Positions 23,357 through 30,297 of a stretch of DNA of 30,297 nt are shown piece after piece. The stretch is from an uncultured Muribaculaceae bacterium (GTDB lineage: Bacteria > Bacteroidota > Bacteroidia > Bacteroidales > Muribaculaceae). Under the pieces are notes generated by a model. That model did not search any database. It had not been told where the DNA came from and saw only the letters and a list, made by a program, of their open reading frames with translations. A program made the translations under genes and the position numbers. The stretch spans positions 1 to 30,297 of the forward strand of contig CAJTKG010000033.1 in assembly GCA_910576935.1 (NCBI GenBank). The letters run 5' to 3'. Each line of letters begins with the position of its first letter. Position 1 is the stretch's first letter.

Positions 23357-24379
23357 ATGGCAAACGAACTTGGAAGAACCATATGGAGATTAATTCTGCC
23401 GATAGCAATCGGTATCGGCGTCTGCCTGTGGCTTTTTCATGACGATTTCAATTCAGACACCTTCAAATCTATAAGTTTTGACGGCCGCACTATCGCGGCC
23501 ATAACGCTGGCTTTTTTCTTCGCTGTCGGTCGTGATTTCGGTCTGGCATGGCGTTTCCACACCATAGCCGACGGCGACCTTACGTGGAAACGGGCCTTCC
23601 GTGTCGACCTCATGTGTGCTTTCACTTCGGCCATAACCCCGTCGGCTGTCGGCGGCAGCGCCCTTGCCGTCTTTTATCTCAACCGCGAGGGCATCAAGGT
23701 CGGACGCGCCACGACTCTGACTCTGTCTACATTGTTTCTCGACGAATTGTTTTTTGTCGTGTGGTGTCCGATCATCTTCCTGCTGATACCGGCCGGCGAT
23801 CTGTTCGGGCCTACCGACAATAATGCCGTGCTCACGGGCATCAATATCGTCTTTTGGCTTGTCTACGCCGGTATCGTAGTATGGACAGCGATTCTCTATT
23901 TCGGCATCATAGCCAAGCCTGAAGCCATCGCCCGCATACTCCGCCGGATTTTCTCAATGAAATTTCTACGTCCTTGGCGCTCAAGAATCGGCCGCACTAC
24001 CGACAACATGATCGAGACCGCTGCCTGGCTTAAGGGCGTGGGACGACGCTGGTGGATTAAGGTATTCTGTGCTACGATCGTGTCATGGTTCTCACGCTAC
24101 CTTGTCGTCAACGCCCTCTTCTGGGGCTTCGTGCCCGACTCTTCGCCTTTTCTTATCTTCGGACGGCAATTTGTCGTCTGGGTAGTGCTCATGGTAAGTC
24201 CCACACCGGGCGGAAGCGGTATCAGCGAGTGGCTGTTCACAACCTACTACGGCGACCTTATAGGCAACCTCAGCCTCGCCCTTGTCATTGCCTTGATATG
24301 GCGAGTGATAAGCTATTATTCATATCTCATTGCCGGCTGCTGCCTGTTGCCGGGATATTTTAAACCCCAAAAATCATGA
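23357..24379 (+). CDS. Flippase-like / lysylphosphatidylglycerol-synthase transmembrane-domain protein (UPF0104)
   Basis: 340 aa with about eight membrane segments. The signature region FTSAITPSAVGGSALAVFYL (about 92-111) followed by TLFLDELFFVVW, and a second half VSPTPGGSGISEWLFTTYY (about 281-299), are diagnostic of the PF03706 family (the membrane part of MprF, without the synthase domain). Such proteins are linked to lipid flipping; the lipid here is unknown. It starts 4 bases after the ThiE-like gene and its TGA overlaps the NfeD start (ATGA). Confidence 0.88.
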   Translation: MANELGRTIWRLILPIAIGIGVCLWLFHDDFNSDTFKSISFDGRTIAAITLAFFFAVGRDFGLAWRFHTIADGDLTWKRAFRVDLMCAFTSAITPSAVGGSALAVFYLNREGIKVGRATTLTLSTLFLDELFFVVWCPIIFLLIPAGDLFGPTDNNAVLTGINIVFWLVYAGIVVWTAILYFGIIAKPEAIARILRRIFSMKFLRPWRSRIGRTTDNMIETAAWLKGVGRRWWIKVFCATIVSWFSRYLVVNALFWGFVPDSSPFLIFGRQFVVWVVLMVSPTPGGSGISEWLFTTYYGDLIGNLSLALVIALIWRVISYYSYLIAGCCLLPGYFKPQKS

Positions 24380-25737
24380 AACGCTCGATTTTCATTCTGC
24401 TGTGCTGTATGCTCACCTCGCTGTTCGTCACCGCAACCGACAGCGGATCAGCCGGAGGGCCGGTCTATATCTTCTCGCTCGACGATGAAATCAACGGCCG
24501 CGCATGGCGCACCACACGCCGCGCCTGCGACGACGCTGTCGCCCGCGACGCCCGTCTTGTCGTTGTCAGAATGAACACATACGGTGGTGCTCTCGATGCC
24601 GCAGATTCGATAAGAAGCGCCCTTTTGGCATTGAAAATACCTACCGTTGCCTTCGTCGACCATAACGCGGCCTCGGCGGGCGCGCTTATCGCTTTGGCAT
24701 GTGACACGGTCTTCATGACACCCGGCTCCTCGATGGGAGCGGCCACGGTTGTCAACGGCTCGGGCGAGGCCATGCCTGACAAATACCAATCATATATGAG
24801 CTCGATAATGCGCACGACGGCCGAGAGCCACGGTAAATACATTGCCGAAGGCGACTCGGTTGCCCGTTGGCGCCGCAATCCCGAGATCGCCGCACGCATG
24901 GTGCGCGGCGACTCTATCGTATCGTTCACATCATCAGAGGCTGTCGATGCCGGATATGCCGATGCCGTGGTCGCCGATCTCAACGACGCTCTCGAACGTC
25001 TGGGTCACAAAGACTCGCCCGTCGAAGAGTTCGAGCAGACGCTATCTGACGAGATCTTGGGTTTCCTGTCGGACAATGCCGTCAGAGCCATACTCATAAT
25101 GCTTATTCTCGGCGGTATATATATGGAAATGCACACTCCCGGACTCGGATTTGCGGCAGCCGTCTCTGTCATAGCCGCCATTCTCTTTTTCCTGCCGCTG
25201 TTTATCTCGGGACAGCCTTCGTCATGGGTGCTGCTGTTGTTCCTTGCCGGCGTGATACTCGTGGTTCTCGAGATATTCGTAATCCCGGGTTTCGGTGTGT
25301 GCGGCATACTCGGCATAACGGCTGTAATAATCTCATTGGCGGCATCGATGATGCCTTCCGGCGGTCAATGGCTCGACAAGACCCTGATGTCTCAGGTGAT
25401 AGCCCCGGTGCTTACGGTCTTTGCCGGCATATTGCTATCAGTCGGCCTTGTGGCATGGCTGACGTCACGCCACGGTCCGAAATTCATACGCCGCCACAGC
25501 GAACTGATGAAATCTCTCGACAATTCAGAGGGCTACATCGGTGTCGACATGTCACCTGCCGCTTTTGTCGGCAATCATGCCATGACACTTACCGACATGC
25601 GGCCGGCCGGCAAGATCAAGATTGACAGCAATGTCTATGACGCCGTGTCGACCGGAGACTTTATCGAGGCCGGTTCTAAAGTTAAAATCGTCAAATATGA
25701 AAATGCCCAGCTATATGTTGAAAAAGCAGGGATTTAA
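24376..25737 (+). CDS. Long NfeD-family membrane serine protease (ClpP-class)
   Basis: 453 aa. Signal/anchor MKRSIFILLCCMLTSLFVTA; ClpP-class protease domain at about 28-215 with R-M-N-T-Y-G-G (oxyanion region), the catalytic Ser100 in HNAASAGALIA and a likely Lys136 (MPDKYQSYM), the Ser-Lys dyad of NfeD/SppA-like enzymes; then four to five membrane helices (about 235-415, including GGIYMEMHTPGLGFAAAVSV) and a C-terminal OB-fold (about 425-450, GKIKIDSNVYDAVSTGDFIE). Long NfeD proteins usually sit beside a stomatin/flotillin-like gene, but here none is adjacent; the neighbours are the flippase-like gene and kdsB. Role: membrane protein quality control, inferred. Confidence 0.9.
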   Translation: MKRSIFILLCCMLTSLFVTATDSGSAGGPVYIFSLDDEINGRAWRTTRRACDDAVARDARLVVVRMNTYGGALDAADSIRSALLALKIPTVAFVDHNAASAGALIALACDTVFMTPGSSMGAATVVNGSGEAMPDKYQSYMSSIMRTTAESHGKYIAEGDSVARWRRNPEIAARMVRGDSIVSFTSSEAVDAGYADAVVADLNDALERLGHKDSPVEEFEQTLSDEILGFLSDNAVRAILIMLILGGIYMEMHTPGLGFAAAVSVIAAILFFLPLFISGQPSSWVLLLFLAGVILVVLEIFVIPGFGVCGILGITAVIISLAASMMPSGGQWLDKTLMSQVIAPVLTVFAGILLSVGLVAWLTSRHGPKFIRRHSELMKSLDNSEGYIGVDMSPAAFVGNHAMTLTDMRPAGKIKIDSNVYDAVSTGDFIEAGSKVKIVKYENAQLYVEKAGI

Positions 25738-25756
25738 CCGATAAAAACAAACCGCA

Positions 25757-26521
25757 ATGAAATTCATTGGCATAATACCATCACGCTACAAATCGACCCG
25801 TTTTCCGGGCAAGCCCCTGGCTATGATAGGCGGCAAGACTATGATAGAGCGCGTCTACCGCCAGGCAAGCCTTGAACTTGACGATGTCATCGTAGCCACG
25901 GACGACACCCGAATCTTCGAGGCCGTAATCGCTTTCGGCGGACGAGCCGTCATGACAGCCGACACACATCCCAGCGGCACCGACCGCTGCCGCGAAGCGT
26001 ATGCTCTCAGCGGCTCTGACGCTGACGTCATAATAAACATACAGGGCGACGAGCCGTTTATCGAGCCGGCCCAGATAGCCGACATAAAATCGTGTTTTGA
26101 CGATTTGTCGACCGAGATAGCGACACTCGTGCGACCTTTTGATCCCAAACGGGGCTACGAAGCGCTGAGTGACCCCAACACGCCGAAAGTGGTCTTCAAC
26201 GAACATAAGGAAGCGATATATTTCTCGCGCTCGGTGATACCCTACGTCAGAAACTGCGCCGAATCACAATGGGCTGCAGAACATCAGTATTATACACACA
26301 TAGGCCTTTATGCCTACAGGGCCGACATACTCGACCGTATAACCCGCCTCAGACGCGGCAGGCTTGAAATCGCCGAATCGCTCGAACAGCTGCGCTGGCT
26401 CGAAAACGGCTTCAAGATCAAAGTGGCTGTCAGCGATTATGATACCATCGGCATCGATACTCCCGCCGACCTCGAAGCAGCCATCGCCTTTCTGAAACAA
26501 AAAGAGACCCGCAATGACTGA
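25757..26521 (+). CDS. kdsB: 3-deoxy-manno-octulosonate cytidylyltransferase
   Basis: 254 aa, full length. It makes CMP-Kdo from CTP and Kdo, the activated sugar for the inner core of lipopolysaccharide, in the cytoplasm. Conserved motifs: the nucleotide-binding IIPSRYKSTRFPGKPL at 6-21, TADTHPSGTDRCREA at 67-81, NIQGDEPFI at 94-102 and YTHIGLYAYR near 178. It starts 19 bases after NfeD and overlaps the M16-like gene by 8 bases, showing tight co-expression. Confidence 0.96.
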   Translation: MKFIGIIPSRYKSTRFPGKPLAMIGGKTMIERVYRQASLELDDVIVATDDTRIFEAVIAFGGRAVMTADTHPSGTDRCREAYALSGSDADVIINIQGDEPFIEPAQIADIKSCFDDLSTEIATLVRPFDPKRGYEALSDPNTPKVVFNEHKEAIYFSRSVIPYVRNCAESQWAAEHQYYTHIGLYAYRADILDRITRLRRGRLEIAESLEQLRWLENGFKIKVAVSDYDTIGIDTPADLEAAIAFLKQKETRND

Positions 26522-27806
26522 CCGCTCGACACCTCCAGCGGTAAGACGTCTCGGACGCCTCAGTCTGACAAAGCCCGAAGACATCGTCCTCGACAATGGC
26601 CTGACGCTGCATTTGTTCTGCGGCGGCGACACTGATGCGGCCCGACTGTCATTGCAGGCTGCGGGCGGCCGTCTCGACGGTATAAGCGATTATGTTGCTC
26701 CGATGACGGTCGAAATGTTACGCGAGGGCTCGCACCGTCACAACGGCATGGATGTGGCCGAACGCATAGACTTCAACGGCGCATGGCTTACAGCAAACGC
26801 CATGATGCATCGCACGGCCTACGAGCTTTCGGCTGTAACACGCAATTACCGCCGGCTGCTGCCGCTTTTCATAGATACATATACAGATCCGGCATTCGAC
26901 ATCAAGCCTTTCGAGGCGATACACCGCAAAAGGTTATCAGATCTCGATGTAAATCTCACCAAAGTATCATTTCTCGCCAACAACGCCGTCACGGCCATGA
27001 TAGCCGGCGCAGACAATCCGGCTGCAAGAGGCGCAGACAGGCAGTCGCTCGCCGCCATCACCCGCGAAACGCTCGCCGATTTCCACTCCGAGACAATCGA
27101 TGCCCGCGGTGTCCACGCGTTTCTGTCGGGCCGTCTCGATGACAAAACGATCGAAGCCACAGTCAAAGCTTTGTCTTACATACCGACGTCAGACCATTAT
27201 AGCGATCCGCGGAGTTATGTCAGCTACACTCCGTCACATCCGGCGACGATCACTGTCGACCGGCCAGGGTCAATGCAATCGGCCGTCGCACTTGCGATAC
27301 CCGTCATCGGCCGCGAACATCCCGACTATATAGCTCTGCGCATGGCAGTCATCGCCCTGGGCGGATATTTCGGCAGCAGGCTTATGCTCAACATCCGTGA
27401 AGACAAGGGTTACACCTATGGCATCTCAGCAGCTCTCGTCGGCACTGTCGAAGGCGGCTACGTGCTGATCTCGGCGCAGTGTGACAACCGCTACACCTTG
27501 CCTCTGATCGACGAAATCAAGAAGGAGCTGGCGGCGATGACTACGACACCACTGAGCGACGACGAACTGACGAATCTGCGACTCAATCTCGAATCGACTC
27601 TCGCCACAACACTCGACTCCCCTTTCACACAGGCCGAATATTACTCGACCTGCCTCAATCTCAATATTCCGACCGATTATTTCGACCGGCAACAGGACGC
27701 TCTCGAAAGTCTGTCGGCCGACGGCATAACCGAAATCAGCCGACGCTATCTCGCCCCCGACCAAGCACGCATAGCCATAGCCGGCGACCTGACAAAAATA
27801 AAATGA
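26514..27806 (+). CDS. M16-like (insulinase-family) protein lacking the zinc motif
   Basis: 430 aa, the length of bacterial M16B subunits. The fold is clear: N-DNGLTLHLFCGGD strand start, helices, PVIGREHPDYIALRMAVIALGG in the second half, then SRLMLNIREDKGYTYGISA with Arg295 and Tyr300/302 as the substrate-binding R/Y site. The first-half position of HxxEH reads roughly D-Y-V-A-P-M-T-V-E-M (about 59-68), so the two zinc histidines are absent. In M16B heterodimers one subunit carries the zinc site and the other the R/Y site, which fits this protein as a non-catalytic partner; no catalytic partner is seen in the window. Overlaps kdsB by 8 bases. Confidence 0.86.
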   Translation: MTDRSTPPAVRRLGRLSLTKPEDIVLDNGLTLHLFCGGDTDAARLSLQAAGGRLDGISDYVAPMTVEMLREGSHRHNGMDVAERIDFNGAWLTANAMMHRTAYELSAVTRNYRRLLPLFIDTYTDPAFDIKPFEAIHRKRLSDLDVNLTKVSFLANNAVTAMIAGADNPAARGADRQSLAAITRETLADFHSETIDARGVHAFLSGRLDDKTIEATVKALSYIPTSDHYSDPRSYVSYTPSHPATITVDRPGSMQSAVALAIPVIGREHPDYIALRMAVIALGGYFGSRLMLNIREDKGYTYGISAALVGTVEGGYVLISAQCDNRYTLPLIDEIKKELAAMTTTPLSDDELTNLRLNLESTLATTLDSPFTQAEYYSTCLNLNIPTDYFDRQQDALESLSADGITEISRRYLAPDQARIAIAGDLTKIK

Positions 27807-27828
27807 CAATATCTCAAACTTTACAATA

Positions 27829-28110
27829 ATGACAAAACAGGAATTCAAAAACAATCTCACAGCTCTTGTCGAACGTTATATCGCAAGCTCACAAAGTTAT
27901 GACGACAATCCCCAGATAGAAATCTCAATCGCCGACCTCACGATGGCTCTCATCGACGGCGAAGAGATCGACGACGAGTACGCCAATGACTATTATGCCG
28001 TCATGGATCTCATCTGCTTCTCGCCCGCCGATCCGTCGAAAGCCGTCGTGTTGCCGGAAGCTGTCGACGAAGTCGCCGACCAGTATTTCGAGGTAGAGGA
28101 ATCGGACTGA
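27829..28110 (+). CDS. 93-aa acidic conserved-type hypothetical protein
   Basis: Begins MTKQEFKNNLTALVERYIAS and is strongly acidic, ending in EVEESD. A helical region, then EISIADLTMALIDGEEIDDE and a C-terminal part with two short Y-rich patches (YANDYYAVMDLI). No signal peptide, membrane segment or known motif. Last gene of the operon, 22 bases after the M16-like gene. From memory similar short proteins occur in Bacteroidales; function unknown. Confidence 0.75.
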   Translation: MTKQEFKNNLTALVERYIASSQSYDDNPQIEISIADLTMALIDGEEIDDEYANDYYAVMDLICFSPADPSKAVVLPEAVDEVADQYFEVEESD

Positions 28111-28166
28111 TTGCTGTCAGGCGCCGATTATTAATTATTCATCGTCGAAACACCTGCGCTTGTGTT

Positions 28167-28190
28167 TTTACAATGTAAACAATTGTAAAC
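28167..28190. promoter_or_regulatory. Operator-like dyad and direct repeat upstream of pfp
   Basis: TTTACA-A-TGTAAA (28167-28179) is a 6-bp-arm dyad, and TGTAAAC occurs twice with a 10-base period (28174-28180, 28184-28190), so both fall on the same helix face. They lie about 40 bases upstream of the likely pfp promoter, a typical place for a transcription factor site. No regulator is identified. Confidence 0.45.
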
Positions 28191-28227
28191 GGGGTCGCAA
28201 AAATTTTTAGAAACCGTTTTTTTTTGT

Positions 28228-28235
28228 TTACTTTG
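28228..28235 (+). promoter_or_regulatory. Putative -7 box for pfp
   Basis: TTACTTTG differs from TAnnTTTG by one base; T-rich sequence precedes it. It gives a leader of about 55 bases to the ATG at 28298, and the 187-base gap from the previous gene supports an independent transcription unit. Confidence 0.4.
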
Positions 28236-28297
28236 CAAAAACAATTGCCAAATTGATAACAAATCAAAACACAACCAAATAATAAATTTCTAAGATA

Positions 28298-29947
28298 ATG
28301 AAAAAGAGCGCCTTGCAAAAAGCCCGTGCAAATTATCAGCCCAAGCTTCCTATCGTTCTTACCGGAGCGGTAAAAGCAGTCGAAGGCAAACCCACAACAT
28401 CTGTGGCAGACCAGGATGAAATCAAAAAACTCTTCCCCAACACTTACGGTCTTCCGGAACTGAAATTTGAGAAGAATCCCAATCCCGGCCCCGGCAAACC
28501 CCTCAATGTCGGTGTCATCCTCTCCGGCGGTCAGGCCCCCGGCGGCCACAACGTCATCTGCGGCCTTTTTGACGGCATCAAGAAAATACATCGCGACAGC
28601 CGTCTCTTCGGCTTCATCATGGGCCCGGGCGGTTTCGTCGACCACAAATACATCGAACTGACAGCTCCCATCATCAATGAATACCGCAACACCGGCGGCT
28701 TTGACATCATCGGCTCGGGCCGTACAAAACTCGAGAAAAAAGAGCAGTTTGACAAAGGCCTCGAAATACTCAAGGAACTCGATATCAAAGCTCTCGTTAT
28801 CATCGGCGGTGACGATTCAAACACCAACGCCGCCATCCTCGCCGAATATTACAAGGAAATCAACGCCGGCGTCCAGGTTATCGGCTGCCCGAAGACCATC
28901 GACGGTGACCTCAAAAACGACTTGATCGAGACATCGTTTGGTTTCGACACCGCCACGAAGGTCTACAGCGAAGTCATCGGCAATATCGAACGCGACTGCA
29001 ACTCGGCCAAGAAATACTGGCACTTCATCAAACTGATGGGACGCTCGGCCAGCCACATCGCTCTCGAGTGCGGACTCCAGACCCAGCCCAACGTCTGCAT
29101 CATCTCAGAGGAAGTCGAAGCCAAGAACATGACGCTCCAGGATGTCGTCGACAACATCGCCAACGTTGTCGCACGCCGCGCCGAAGACGGTAACAACTTC
29201 GGTACTGTCCTCATCCCCGAAGGTCTTATCGAATTTATTCCCGCCGTCAAAAAACTCATTGCCGAACTTAACGATTTCCTTGCAGCCAATGCCGCAGAGT
29301 TTGCCGCCGTCGCACCGGCACAGCAACGCACGTTCATCATCGAGCATCTTTCTAAAGAAAACGCCGAGGTCTATGCATCGCTTCCCGAAGGCGTCGCCCG
29401 TCAGCTTACTCTCGACCGCGACCCCCACGGCAATGTACAGGTATCTCTGATCGAGACCGAAAAGCTCCTAAGCGAAATGGTAGGCAAACGCCTTGCCAAG
29501 ATGAAAGAAGAAGGCAAATACAACGGCAAGTTCTCTGCCCTCCACCACTTCTTCGGCTATGAAGGCCGCTGCGCCGACCCCTCAAACTTCGACGCCGACT
29601 ACTGCTATGCTCTGGGCTACAACGCCGCACAACTCATCAACTCAGGCGTGACGGGTTATATGTCGTCTGTACGCAATCTCGTGAAACCTTCAGTTCAATG
29701 GATTGCCGGCGGTATACCTATCACTATGATGATGAACATGGAACGTCGTAACGGCGAACTCAAACCCGTAATCCAAAAGGCACTCGTAGACCTCAATGGC
29801 CGCCCGTTCAAGAAATTTGCCGAAATGCGTGACAATTGGGCACTCAACACATGTTATGTATATCCCGGCCCGATCCAGTACTTCGGCCCCGCTGAAGTGT
29901 GTGATCAGCCTTCGATCACACTCCAGTATGAGCACAGCGCCAAATAA
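28298..29947 (+). CDS. pfp: Diphosphate--fructose-6-phosphate 1-phosphotransferase (PPi-dependent phosphofructokinase)
   Basis: 549 aa, long-form PPi-PFK. It converts fructose 6-phosphate to the 1,6-bisphosphate using pyrophosphate, reversibly, in glycolysis/gluconeogenesis. Motifs: VGVILSGGQAPGGHN at 71-85, GGDDSNTNA at 170-178 (the second Asp after GGD marks PPi rather than ATP use), PKTIDGDL at 198-205 with the catalytic Asp, and MGRSASHIALE at 247-257. Highly expressed-type codons (GCC, CTC, ATC). Own promoter region with an operator-like site, and a strong terminator. Confidence 0.97.
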   Translation: MKKSALQKARANYQPKLPIVLTGAVKAVEGKPTTSVADQDEIKKLFPNTYGLPELKFEKNPNPGPGKPLNVGVILSGGQAPGGHNVICGLFDGIKKIHRDSRLFGFIMGPGGFVDHKYIELTAPIINEYRNTGGFDIIGSGRTKLEKKEQFDKGLEILKELDIKALVIIGGDDSNTNAAILAEYYKEINAGVQVIGCPKTIDGDLKNDLIETSFGFDTATKVYSEVIGNIERDCNSAKKYWHFIKLMGRSASHIALECGLQTQPNVCIISEEVEAKNMTLQDVVDNIANVVARRAEDGNNFGTVLIPEGLIEFIPAVKKLIAELNDFLAANAAEFAAVAPAQQRTFIIEHLSKENAEVYASLPEGVARQLTLDRDPHGNVQVSLIETEKLLSEMVGKRLAKMKEEGKYNGKFSALHHFFGYEGRCADPSNFDADYCYALGYNAAQLINSGVTGYMSSVRNLVKPSVQWIAGGIPITMMMNMERRNGELKPVIQKALVDLNGRPFKKFAEMRDNWALNTCYVYPGPIQYFGPAEVCDQPSITLQYEHSAK

Positions 29948-29982
29948 CAACGAAACGAAATAAATCCCGAATCTCAGCTTGC

Positions 29983-30028
29983 AAGATCTGCCCCGGGGAG
30001 CAATTATGCTCAGGGCAGATCTTTTTTG
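29983..30028 (+). terminator. Rho-independent terminator of pfp
   Basis: AAGATCTGCCC (29983-29993) pairs with GGGCAGATCTT (30013-30023), extended by GAGCA/TGCTC inside, followed by a run of T. It begins 35 bases past the stop. Confidence 0.95.
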
Positions 30029-30114
30029 CGTTCTATACGCATGATAACCATTAGGCACCGTGAGACTTTAGTCGTCGCTCCTTGGCTTGTCACTCCTTGC
30101 TTTTTCAACGGTTT

Positions 30115-30209
30115 GGAGAGCGTCGCTCCGGTCAATCCGAGGGCTTAAGCCCTCGGTCCATGACGACGGTCGGAGACCGTCGTTCCATATCGCCTCGCTA
30201 CATGCGCCG
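30115..30209. repeat. Palindrome-rich non-coding repeat element, right copy
   Basis: Contains GGAGAGCGTCGC (30115-30126), a perfect 20-base palindrome CCGAGGGCTTAAGCCCTCGG (30137-30156), a 9-bp hairpin ACGACGGTC/GACCGTCGT (30163-30171 with 30175-30183), and a block 30178-30204 that resembles 271-297 in the same orientation. No protein gene is credible from 29948 to the end. The palindrome's core GGGCTTAAGCCC parallels AAGGGCTGAAGCTCTT in the left copy. Confidence 0.6.
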
Positions 30210-30297
30210 TGGATTCATTTTTTGTATCAACGATGTCAATGTGCGTCTGACATCGGTTTGGTCGGTTTAGACGCGCGGGGATGTCTGCCGCAGTAGC

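Overview
This window looks like chromosome from a gut-type member of the Bacteroidales, possibly Muribaculaceae (the family is inference). Signs: many start sites follow the Bacteroidota -7 box TAnnTTTG; there is a TonB-dependent receptor paired with a surface-type lipoprotein, a choice-of-anchor/FN3 protein with a sorting-domain-like C-terminus, a PPi-dependent phosphofructokinase and a 'vitellogenin-like'/FadL-type pair; Shine-Dalgarno sites are mostly absent. Host genes are fairly GC-rich, with GGC/GCC/CTC/ATC codons.

Layout. 1-518: the start of a leftward gene, a perfect 19-bp inverted repeat and a palindrome-rich non-coding repeat. 519-5446: an outer-membrane operon (TonB-dependent receptor plus lipoprotein) closed by a strong terminator. 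5562-9010: one large secreted multidomain protein with its own promoter and terminator. 9028-9467: no normal gene, but a good promoter, a long RNA rod, a train of GTTGAC-bearing loops and a terminator, best read as an unidentified structured RNA. 9529-12430: an AT-richer island with a tightly coupled three-gene cassette (44 aa, 164 aa, 44 aa), a 109-aa orphan and a tyrosine recombinase beside tRNA-Ser(GCT). 12640-14712: a leftward DUF2007-like gene and an LtaS-like phosphoglycerol transferase.

14872-20542 runs rightward: an HdeD-like membrane protein; a Trp/Gly-rich secreted protein followed by a FadL/TodX-type outer-membrane protein; then a Pif1-like helicase with a TPR tail. 20549-22606 is leftward: an outer-membrane beta-barrel protein and a MATE transporter. 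22765-28110 is a compact rightward operon: a degenerate ThiE/TenI-like protein, a flippase-like membrane protein, long NfeD, KdsB, an M16-like protein lacking the zinc motif, and a small acidic protein. KdsB (LPS Kdo activation), NfeD and the flippase-like protein point to an envelope theme. 28298-30028 is pfp (glycolysis) with its own promoter region and terminator. The end (30029-30297) carries a second copy of the repeat family seen at the left end.

The best candidate for something undescribed is the 9.0-10.4 kb stretch: the unexplained RNA, and next to it the small-large-small cassette whose two 44-aa proteins share an I-x-I-x-N-P-S-x-x-L motif and whose genes are joined by identical TTAATG stop/start overlaps. 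Its function cannot be read from sequence alone; a toxin-antitoxin or defence role is only a hypothesis.
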